Below are positions 55,730-64,000 of a stretch of 64,000 nt of DNA, piece after piece. The DNA is from Paroedura picta. Lineage: Eukaryota; Chordata; Lepidosauria; Squamata; Gekkonidae. Every line of letters starts with the position of its first letter. The stretch's first letter is position 1. A model generated the notes under the pieces. It saw nothing but the letters and a program-made list of their open reading frames with translations, had not been told where the DNA came from and made no database searches. A program made the position numbers and the translations under genes. The DNA is taken from assembly GCF_049243985.1 (NCBI RefSeq), contig NC_135384.1, forward strand, positions 13,388,501 through 13,452,500. Direction: 5' to 3'.

Positions 55730-56405
55730 GATTGCTGACACTGTGAGATGCAACTCTCTGGAATGGCATTAAGATGGCCAGAGCTTTACTAAATCCAACC
55801 CAAAAGAGAGGGTTGGCCCCTATTTGGGCACAAAGGAGGAGGCCCATACCCCATAGCCAACTGGCTGCAACAACCCGGAGCCCAAAGGAGACCTGCCACC
55901 ACCTTTCTCAGCTGGGAAATCTGTTCCCTTGCCTCTGGAGATATCCATGAGGGAAGTGGACTGTACAAGGAGCCAAAGGTTACCCAGGTCACTTGGCTTA
56001 GAGCCCCTGACCACCTAGCAGGATCAGTCACACTCCTATCAGCTGGCCCCTTAATGGGACACCCAATACCTCAGGGTACAAACCAGCTCTCTACCAAGTG
56101 GGCTTCTCCTTGTAATGGGTCACTGACAAGTTACCTTTGGCTCTTCATCAATATGTCACCCCCCCCCCCCCACTAACATTATTACCATTGTATATGTTGG
56201 GAGCAGGGTATGGCTTAGGTTTAATTTGAGTGTTATCGTTTTCAAAATGAGCATGAAAATCATGTAATAAAATCCGGCAGAGAGGCTGGGCTTCATCATG
56301 AGGTGTCTTAAATAGGCCCTCATGAGCCCCCCTGGATTGGATGCTGCCATGTCATTTTTGGCTTGTTCCTCCTGCCATGTCAACTGCAGTTGTTGTTTAA
56401 TCTTG
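55730..56405 (-). mobile_element. LTR-like fossil, antisense (family unassigned)
   Basis: On the minus strand it has CTATTTAAGACACCTCATG (TATA-like, near 56310) and, about 520 nt on, TTTAGTAAAGCTCTGGCC (near 55780). It matches the copy at 14826-15480 at both points. A paralogous copy made by the unit C to D duplication starts at 63640. Confidence 0.5.
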
Positions 56406-56949
56406 GCTGCTCTTTGATGTAAAAATCTGTAGTTGTACAGTTTTTAATACAGGCTACTGAGAAATGCTAACTCACAAAACAGATACAACTATTGGTCTGA
56501 AGCAGCAGAAAACATGTGAGTCCAGTAGAAAATTAACAGCAACAAAGTTTTAGTCAAGGTATAAGCTTTTATGTGTTTACACACTTCCTCTAATGCAATG
56601 AATTGGGAATTACCAGTCCATGCATGTAGGTAGAGGGTGAGCAGAAGTAGTAGAAAAAGAGGACCTGTTTTTTTGAACCCTGAAAAAGTTTCAAACAGGC
56701 TTACAATTGCCTACCCTTCCTCTCCCTACAACAGACACCCTGTGAGGTAGGTGAGGCCACAGATGTCCCTGCAGGGCCACAGATGGTGCCAGCAGCAGCA
56801 AACGAAATGTGGGAGTTTCCTCATTCACTTATCCTGGGCCATCCAGGGAACTGTGCTGGGCCAGGGCTGGGATGGCGGCAGCATCATGCATAATCAGGAA
56901 TTAGCCCCGCTGCCTGCTGCCACCACACTGTGAATAATTGTTCATAAGG

Positions 56950-59750
56950 GGGGGAGGGGGTGGCTCTTGTGGTCCGGGAGGTCCTCACCTACAGGGCTCT
57001 CCCAGCACCGGAAATCAGTGGGGTGGAGTGTGTCGGTATTGGATGGGACTCGGTCAAGAGTGTGGCTAACTGGTTGGTATACCGTCTGTCCCATGTGCCG
57101 CCAGATGTCCTGCCCTGTCTGCTGGAGGCAGCCGCCGCCTGGGCATTGCAGGACCCCAGGCTCTTGATCCTGGGCGACTTCAATGTCCACACGGACGCGC
57201 CCCCTTCAGCCCATGGTGGAGACCTGGTGTCATCCATGGCAACACTGGGACTTTCGTAATTTGTTGCTGGGCCCACCCATCACTCTGGTCACACACTCAA
57301 CTTGATTTTCGGTGCTGGTATACAGGTGGATCTGGATACAGCTCTAGCTGTGCCGTGGTCAGACCACTATGCCCTGCGGGCCCGGCTCAGGATACCCCCC
57401 CTCCAGTTGGGCAGCGGGTGCATTCTAGCCCGCCCGCGGTGACTCATGGATCCAACTGGATCCCGGAATGCTCTGTGGGACCCGGTGCCTCCTGGCGACT
57501 CACTAGCAGCCTTGGTGGCGGAGTGACGGCCGCCATAGATGAGATCGCCCCTAAATGTCCTCTCTGCCCTCGATTCAAACGGGCCCCCTGGTATACCGGG
57601 GGACTTCGGGAGAAGAAAAGGGAAGTGAGACGACTGGAGTGAGTGTGGCGGAAGACTCGCGATGAAGCTATGAGAACATCTTATCGCACGCTTATGAGGG
57701 CGTATGAGATGGCGGTGAAAGTGGCAAAAGGTGAATTTTTTGCTGCGGAAATCGCGTCTGCAAGCTCTTGCCGGGCCCAATTATTTCGGGTAGTTAGATC
57801 TCTTACTGCCCTTGAGGGGCGCCAAAATAGTAGCAAATTGGAACTTGGCTGTGAGGCATTAGAGAGATATTTTGTGGACAAAATCTCGTCACTCCGCCGC
57901 GATCTTCCCGCCACAGTTAACATGGTAAACAAACTAGAGGGCTGTTGGCCGCCTTTGAGGGTGACATTTGATGGCTTCAGATGGCTCTCCTTACCCGAAG
58001 TAGACAAGTTGCTAGGCTCAGTTAGGACGACCACTTGCCCCCTTGACCTCCGTCTGTCATGGCTCCTCAAGGGAGGTGGCCAGAGGATAGGAGGCCAGCT
58101 CAGGAACATTATCAACCTCTCCCTGGAGTCAGGGGAGTTCCCTGAGCAGCTGAAGGGGGCAGTGGTTCACCCTCTCATGAAAAGATCCACACTGGACCCG
58201 CGGGACCTTGCCAGCTACCGCCCAGTGTCGCACTTGGCATTCCTGGGCAAGGTGGTTGAAAGGGCCATGGCAGACCAGCTCCTGGCATTCTTGGAAGACA
58301 CTTCGGCACTCAATCCATATCAGTCTGGCTTTCGACCTGGCCACGGGGTGGAGACGGTGCTGGTCGCCCTGTTGGATGACCTCCGCCGCCAGCTGGATAG
58401 GGGCGGGTTGGCAATGCTGGTTCTTCTGGACCTGTCGGCTGCTTTCGACATCGTGGATCACGAACTGTTGCTCCACTGCCTCGCCAGCATGGGGATACGG
58501 GGCACAGCTCTACACTGGATACGCTCCTTCTCCAGTACTGGACCCAGAGGGTTGCAGTTAGGGGATGTGTTCTCGCGCTCCTACAGATTCCCTTGCGGGG
58601 TCTCCCAGGGCGTGGTCCTCTCCCCCACATTGTTCAACATCTTTATGCACCCTCTGGCCCAACTGGTATGGAGTTTTGGGCTGGATTGCCACCAGTGCGC
58701 TGATGACACCTAGCTCTATCTCCTCATGGATGGCCACCCGGGCTCCCCCCTGGACCCATTTGCCAGATGTTTGGAAGTGGTGACGGAATGGTTCGAGCAC
58801 TCAACCTCTCTAAGATGGAGGTCCTGTGGCTATGATGTAGGGGGCGGGACCAGGAAGCGCGCTTACCCACCCTGGCAGGGACGCAACTCACCATCGCGTC
58901 CCAGGCCAGGAATTTGGGTGTGACCATTGACACCTCCCTGACTTTTCCACCTTCGCCAGGCCCGACTACTAGCACCCTACCTGTCCCCCAAACACTTAGC
59001 CACAGTGATCCATGCAACGGTCACCTCCAGAGTAGATTTCTGTACCTTGCTCTACGTGGGCCTTCCCTTGTCCTTGATCCGGAAACTTCAGCTAGTGCAA
59101 AATGAAGCTGCTAGGGTCCTCACCGGCACACCTTGGAGGGCCCACATCCAGCCAGTGCTGAGGCAGCTGCATTGGTTGTCAATTGCTGCCCGGATCCGGG
59201 TTAAGGTTTTGGTTTTAAACTTCAAAGCTTTATGCGAGTTGGGACCCACATACCTGAGTGACCGGCTATCGCCCTATGCCCCTCGAAGGGCCTTGCGCTA
59301 TCTGGGTGAAAATCTGCTGGTCGTTCCCAGCCCTAGGGAAGCACGTCTGGCCTCGACCAGGGCCAGGGCCTTTTCAGTCCTGGCCCCAACCTGGTGGAAT
59401 GAGCTCCAGGGAGAGCTGTGGGCCCTGCGGGATCTTTCAACGTTCCGTAGGTCCTGCAAAATGGAGCTCTTCCACCAGGTTCATGGTTGAGGCCGGGGCT
59501 GATAATATAGATATACGCCCCCCCCCCCAGGATTTGGGATTGGGACATGAAGTAAATATCATCAAGACCTCCTCTCCACCCGCCAGTAGTGGGAGGGGGG
59601 AAGTTGAGTTGCCGATCTTTGCCATGCTGGTAATGTTGGTAATTTTATTATTGTCTTTTAATGGGGTTTTAATGGGGATTTAAGGATGCTGTAACGCACC
59701 ATGAGCCACAAGGGAGTGGCGGGAAATAAATCTAATAATAATAATAGTAG
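56950..59750 (+). mobile_element. L2 LINE, near full length, inactive
   Basis: It encodes endonuclease-like text (AAAAWALQDPRLLILGDFNVH at 57125-57190). From 57643 the reverse transcriptase follows: LASYRPVSHLAFLGKVVERA, NPYQSGFRPGHGVETVLVAL, LLDLSAAFDIVDHELLLHC, CGVSQGVVLSPTLFNIFM and CHQCADDT (usual YADDT). The frame stops right after ADDT, with a TAG where CAG is expected. The C-terminal part (59005-59490: RVDFCTLLY, WWNELQGELWAL) is in another frame. The tail is (AATAAT)n. It sits between TTCATAAG and GCTGTATCCC, which are adjacent in unit A at 42610. Confidence 0.93.
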
Positions 59751-60922
59751 GGCTGTATCCCACTGGCTGGTCTGCTTCTGAAAGAAAAGGGATGGATCCC
59801 CTTTTTGTAAGATTCAGAATTGCACCTGTAGACCCTTGACTTTGTATCCTAGGGGAGGGCTCTTGGCTGTTGAACTTTGTATCTAGCACTGAAGAGATGG
59901 AGAGTTCCAGGCAATATCCTTCAGTAAATGAAAATCTATACTGAAATAACATTTACTCTATACTACTTTAATTGACACTTGACACTCATCCCAAGATTGG
60001 CCAAAAAGAACAAGAAGAAAGAAAAAAACAATAAAAGAACATGAAGATCAGTCTAGGGGTACATTGCTTCTTTGTGTCGGGGAACATGGAATACATGGTT
60101 TTCTAGGTTCTCTCACACCGTGAAGTGCAGTGTTCTGTTCTGTTTCCACTGGGAATAATTAAGAATTTCAGGCAGGCTTTTAAATGTATCTGCAAAGTTG
60201 ATCTGGGATCCTCATGATCAGTAGTAGTCCCCAATGAAACAAGCTGCTGGATAAATACATTTATGAGAACTCATTCTTCTTACACTCTACAGACCTATGT
60301 GGCAACTCATTCTCCTTGCAAGCTACGGAAAGCTATTTCATTACTGGTAGAACTTGTACTTTAAGTACTTGTAGAAGATATAGAAGACTCAAATGAACAC
60401 AAGGAAGTAACATGCCTCATCCTCAGTTTATGGGGCAAAAATTGGAGTCCTTCAAGAGAAACGGATTGCAATCCTTAAAGGAGTGAGTACAGTCAGTGAG
60501 TCTGCTTATGTTTCTGTAATGACTGAGGAATTACTAAAGGGTACATGAGAGATGCTGCTGTTAATATTGACTTCAGGGTTGAAGAAGGGTTGGGGAGACC
60601 ACAGTGCAAATCACCACTCTGAAAAGTATGTTAGACTGCACACTTCTTCTCTGCCTTACTTAACTTTTAGAAATGTTTGGGAGGGGAAAGGGTATTGGAC
60701 ACTTCCCTGAGCTCCTTGATCAAAGGATGGGATAACGGTGTAATATGTAGATAAAGTGGCACCTTCTTTATTTTTCAGCAAAACTGTAAACAGTGCATGC
60801 TATTTCAAAGAAAGAACAGAACTTGCATGATCTGAACTTGCAGAACTTGCAGAACTTGCATAATGTATGTTTTATGCTGTTAAAGGATGACAGAATAGCT
60901 TCATGTCATGTTCCAAGAGCCT

Positions 60923-61216
60923 CTTGTGGCGCAAGAGCCTCTTGTGGCGCAGAGTGGTAAGGCAGCCGTCTGAAAGCTTTGCCCATAAGGCTGGGAGTTC
61001 AATCCCAGCAGCCGGCTCAAGGTTGACTCAGCCTTCCATCCTTCCGAGGTCGGTAAAATGAGTACCCAGCTTGCTGGGGGGTAAACGGTCATGACTGGGG
61101 AAGGCACTGGCAAACCACCCCGTATTGAGTCTGCCATGAAAACGCTAGAGGGCGTCACCCCAAGGGTCAGACATGACTCGATGCTTGCACAGGGGATACC
61201 TTTACCTTTACCTTTA
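60923..61216 (+). mobile_element. Sauria-type SINE with duplicated head, unit D only
   Basis: A tRNA-like head, body and (ACCTTT)n tail as at 23589, but with three tail units. The first 18 nt (AGAGCCTCTTGTGGCGCA-like) are tandemly duplicated. An exact target-site duplication CATGTTCCAAG flanks it (about 60909 and 61217). Units A and B carry the empty site (CATGTTCTAACAATAAAATC in B). Confidence 0.93.
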
Positions 61217-61577
61217 CATGTTCCAAGAATAAAATCAAAAAGATTGGTTTGCAGTATTCTGGAATGCATAAACATTATCACAGGGATGCAGAAAGCCATG
61301 AAACACAAGCTTTTTAACTCCCCTAGACTACCATACTGTGTTGATTCCCAGCGATCTCTAGGAGATCTCTGAGAAACACAATTGTTTTTTGAAGGTTGTT
61401 TTCAATTTTAAAAAAAATTGTGTGGATGTTTGCCTTACAAAGTACCTCTATGTTATTCACACACTTGTAATTTAGTTGAAATTGGATGACAAATTTATCA
61501 TGATACAAAAAATGTTCTTCTGTTATATTCAGAGGGATACTTTTCATATAGGCTGTTTTCTCCTTTCCATAGGTCTC

Positions 61578-61610
61578 ATGATTGCCAATCATGGTAAGAA
61601 ACCAAAGTGA
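61578..61610 (+). promoter_or_regulatory. Overlapping upstream ORF (10 codons)
   Basis: Product MIANHGKKPK, with the same geometry as copies A and B. Confidence 0.6.
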
Positions 61611-62511
61611 GGAGGGCTTCTTTTATCTCCTTGGCCTTTCCAATGATCTTCAGCTCCAGATTCTCCTCTTCATCCAGTTCTTGTTAATTTATCTGTTAAC
61701 AGTAGTGGCAAATGGTATGATCATGCTGGCTGTAAAGTCCAACCCTAGTCTTCAGAACCCCATGTACTTCTTCTTGAGTCATCTCTCTTTCCTGGATATC
61801 TGTTATTCTTCTGTCACACTCCCAAAGATGCTAGAGACCACCATTGCCAAGCATAAGACTATATCTATCAATGGATGCTTTGCGCAGTCATTTTTCATTC
61901 TGCTTTCAGCTAGCACAGAGATTTCCATACTCTCATCAATGGCTTATGACAGGTACTGTGCCATATGCAAACCACTGCATTACATGAACATTGTGAATAT
62001 AGCATTCATTTGGAAGTTAGTGGCTTCTTCATGGACAATTGGATTCTTCTATTCACTTGTAAACACTGTGCCACTGTTAAGGTTAGAATTCTGTGGGTCA
62101 AATGTCATACAGCACTTCAGTTGTGAGCTCCCATCTATCATTTCTTTGTCTTGCTCAGACACATCCTTTAATCAAATGTTGTTCTTTATGTCTGCTGGGA
62201 TAGTTGGTACAGCCTGCTTTGTTTTGACTATGGGCTCCTACGTTCATATCATTTCGACCATCCTAAGGATCAGCTCCAGAGAGGGGAGGCAGAAAGCTTT
62301 CTCGACCTGCAGCTCCCACCTTATTGTAGTGATTCTTTTCTATGTGACAGGTTTCTTCCGCTACGTTAGACCAAGCTCAACATCATCTGTGATTTGGGAT
62401 GAAATAGTTTCCATACAGTACAGCATCCTCACACCTTTTCTAAACCCCATCATCTACAGCTTGCAAAACAAGGAGTTGAAGGCATCATTTAAGAAGATAT
62501 TAAAATGGTGA
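61591..62511 (+). CDS. Olfactory receptor, OR8S-like, array copy D (mosaic)
   Basis: An intact 306-codon receptor starting at the ATG at 61591 (the open frame reaches back only to a TTG). Landmarks are NQS at 4, AN at 40-41, QNPMYFFLSHLSFLDICYSS, Cys96, MAYDRYCAICKPLHY, QHFSCELPSIISLSCSDTS, KAFSTCSSHLIVV, then FYVTGFFRYVRPSS, and LNPIIYSLQNKELKASF. Up to about residue 233 it follows copy A (SASTEISIL, GFFYSLVNTVPLL, SAGIVGTACF). After the KAFSTC block it follows copy C (TGFFRY, SVIWDEIVSIQYS, TPFLNPIIYSLQNK, ending KKILKW). Acceptor and uORF are as in its siblings. Its 3' flank is interrupted by an L1. Confidence 0.95.
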   Translation: MVRNQSEEGFFYLLGLSNDLQLQILLFIQFLLIYLLTVVANGMIMLAVKSNPSLQNPMYFFLSHLSFLDICYSSVTLPKMLETTIAKHKTISINGCFAQSFFILLSASTEISILSSMAYDRYCAICKPLHYMNIVNIAFIWKLVASSWTIGFFYSLVNTVPLLRLEFCGSNVIQHFSCELPSIISLSCSDTSFNQMLFFMSAGIVGTACFVLTMGSYVHIISTILRISSREGRQKAFSTCSSHLIVVILFYVTGFFRYVRPSSTSSVIWDEIVSIQYSILTPFLNPIIYSLQNKELKASFKKILKW

Positions 62512-62632
62512 TATCTGGGACATTTCAAAACAATATGTATCTGCCCAGGTTACTCTTCATTCACATTTCTTCTTGATTTTCTATAACCTCATTTTATTTC
62601 CAAAATAGAACTGCTGTATCAGGAAATATCTC

Positions 62633-63525
62633 ATTTCCTGGTTAGAGTACAACTAATTACTATCTAGATTTAAAGTAGAGTTTCAGCAACCGCTAAAACC
62701 AGAGGCTCCAATACCAGAATTTAAACATTTGGTAATTGAAGAGAAGCCTCACTTGCAGGGTCAAATATATAAACTGCTATTAAGGTATGAGATGGAAATG
62801 GAACGGGTTAAGCCATGTATGATTAAATGGATGCAAAACATTGAGACAAATGTGACAATAGAACAATGGGAAGTAGCATGGTCTAGAATCCCTAAGTATA
62901 CTAATTGTCAAATACTTAAAGAAAACTGGTATAAAATGTTTTACAGGTGGTACGTGACACCAAAAGTGATTGCCAAAATTGCTAGAAACTGTGATAACAA
63001 ATGCTGGAAATGTGGTGACAAAGTAGGTTCTTTCTTCCATATGTGGTGGAAATGTGAAAAAGTGTATATGTTCTGGGCAAAAATACACACCATTGTGCAG
63101 AATATGTGCGGTCTTAGGTTTCCTATGAAAGCTGAATCTATGCTATTAAGTATACATCTGCAGTGCCTCCCAGCTTATACCCAAAGTCTATTCTTCTATG
63201 TGACGACGGCAGCAAGACTAGTTCTGGCCAAGAAATGGAAAATGCAAGAATTACCTTTGATAGAAGACTGGTTGAACAAACTAGCGGACTTTGTAAAGAT
63301 GGCCAAACTGACACTGATAGTTAATGGAAAAACAGAAGAGGTGTTCCAAGAACAATGGGGCCCTTATCTGAATTATTTAAGAAAATAAACTAAAAGGGGA
63401 CATGAAATGGGGAATTAAGTGTATCAAATGAAGAGCATAACTTATCTTTCTTTGTATTAACAATTTATACTATTTGTTCTGTTCTATCTTTATCTTTATG
63501 AAAATAAAAATATATATCGCAAAAA
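62633..63525 (+). mobile_element. L1 LINE, 5'-truncated 3' end
   Basis: It encodes an uninterrupted C-terminal part of L1 ORF2p ending at the TAA near 63386. This includes the Cys-rich motif CWKCGDKVGSFFHMWWKCEK and FWAKIHTIV, then VTTAARLVLAKKW. A 3'UTR and GAAAATAAAAATATATATCG polyA end follow. AGGAAATATCTC before it and AGGAAATCTCTC after it look like a target-site duplication. Unit C has the uninterrupted sequence (AGGAAATATCTCTTG). The open frame and its absence from unit C suggest a young insertion. Confidence 0.93.
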
Positions 63526-63639
63526 GGAAATCTCTCTTTTCCCTCATTCCCTGTTTCTCAACACTGTACCAGCCAGAATCAAGGCACAATTAGTAGTTTT
63601 CAGAGTCCTCTGTATATTTGAGACATGACTCTCTGGAAG

Positions 63640-63860
63640 GGCATTACCATGGCTGCCACAGCTTTACTAAATCCAAACCAGAACAGAGAGTTGGCCCCAA
63701 TTTGGGCACAAAGGAGGAGGCCCATACCCCACAGCCAACTGGCTGCAACAACCCAGAGCCCAAAGGCGACCTGGCACCACTTTTCCCAATTGGGAAATCT
63801 GTTCCCTTGTCTGTGGAGATATACATGAGGGAAGTGGACTGTACAAGGAGCCAAAGGATC
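63640..63860 (-). mobile_element. LTR-like fossil, antisense, unit D copy (part)
   Basis: Paralog of 55770-55985 (GCCACAGCTTTACTAAATCC, AGGAGGAGGCCCATACCCCA). Similarity ends at about 63860. Confidence 0.5.
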
Positions 63861-63904
63861 ACAGGGGTTGCAATGTGTCAGCCTTATGTGGCAATTGATC
63901 GAGA

Positions 63905-64000
63905 ACATGGCCATCTGGGTGGTGTACCATTGTCCCACTGCATCACCTGATTCCCTGCCGGGCCTTCTGGAAGCAGTGGCTACCTGGACATTGCAGTTCC
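63905..64000 (+). mobile_element. L2 LINE, endonuclease region, continues past the window
   Basis: GGTGTACCATTGTCCCACTG...CTACCTGGACATTGCAG aligns with 57079-57155 of the L2 above (GGTATACCGTCTGTCCCATG...CGCCTGGGCATTGCAG). Confidence 0.75.

Larger units (their letters stand above)
53576..55985 (+). repeat. Segmental duplication unit C
   Basis: A more diverged unit. Its 5' part (CATGGTTTTCTAG, GCAGTGTTTTGT...GATCTGGGATC) is a shorter version of the unit A/B/D leader. Its 3' part from about 55310 to 55985 matches unit D. Confidence 0.8.
56449..63860 (+). repeat. Segmental duplication unit D
   Basis: Its 5' part to about 62280 follows unit A; from about 62320 to 63860 it follows unit C. Three insertions (L2, Sauria SINE, L1) are private to it. 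A segment of about 700 bp of unit A (41730-42435) is missing here. Confidence 0.85.

Noticed and set aside
57367-58115. Long antisense open frames opposite the L2 element
   Set aside because: They are shadows of the L2 reverse-transcriptase frame on the other strand.
61391-61590. Conserved leader upstream of the array ORs as a novel regulatory element
   Set aside because: Similarity among the four copies is explained by recent duplication, so conservation cannot be taken as function here.

Overview
This is vertebrate genomic DNA, almost certainly from a squamate reptile and more likely a lizard than a snake. Host coding capacity is limited to class II olfactory receptor (OR) genes. Between them lie interspersed repeats typical of squamates: CR1, L2, L1 and BovB LINEs, a Sauria-type SINE with an ACCTTT tail, other tRNA-derived SINEs, a 5S-derived SINE, Penelope-like fragments and hAT-type relics. 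The species cannot be fixed from sequence alone.

Twelve ORs are visible: eleven complete coding exons and one 3' part cut by the window edge. From left to right they are: a 3' OR fragment (2-373, +); an OR5V1-like gene (1958-2911, -); an OR10-like gene (7229-8164, -); a second OR5V1-like gene (12820-13746, -); an OR6/11-like gene (19371-20336, -); a close pair of OR6/11-like genes (28715-29686 and 33915-34898, +); an OR8S-like gene (38012-38932, -); and four near-identical OR8S-like tandem paralogs (44812-45732, 48903-49823, 54599-55519 and 61591-62511, all +). Every complete gene is a single coding exon of 306-327 codons with a plausible splice acceptor just upstream of the ATG, the usual OR layout with 5' non-coding exons further upstream. 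All appear intact. Each would encode a seven-transmembrane odorant receptor acting in olfactory neurons. The genes do not form a pathway: they are alternative receptors normally chosen one per neuron.

The right third (41.4-64 kb) is a young segmental-duplication array of four units (A-D), each carrying one of the four paralogs. The units differ by lineage-specific insertions: CR1 pieces in A; an L2, a Sauria SINE and an L1 in D. In several places a sister unit still shows the empty site. The D gene is a mosaic, A/B-like for its first three quarters and C-like at its 3' end and downstream. Unit B carries a 38-bp copy of OR coding sequence in its spacer that best matches the unit C gene. All four paralogs share an out-of-frame upstream ATG that overlaps the true start.

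I found no wholly new gene system. The best leads are the mosaic and templated-insertion footprints in the array, the shared overlapping uORF, a Penelope-like fragment with inverted terminal repeats and a 63-bp snap-back palindrome, a pair of palindromes both centred on TTTAAA, and a family of LTR-like fossils. Family names for repeats and OR subfamilies come from memory of consensus sequences, not from a search.
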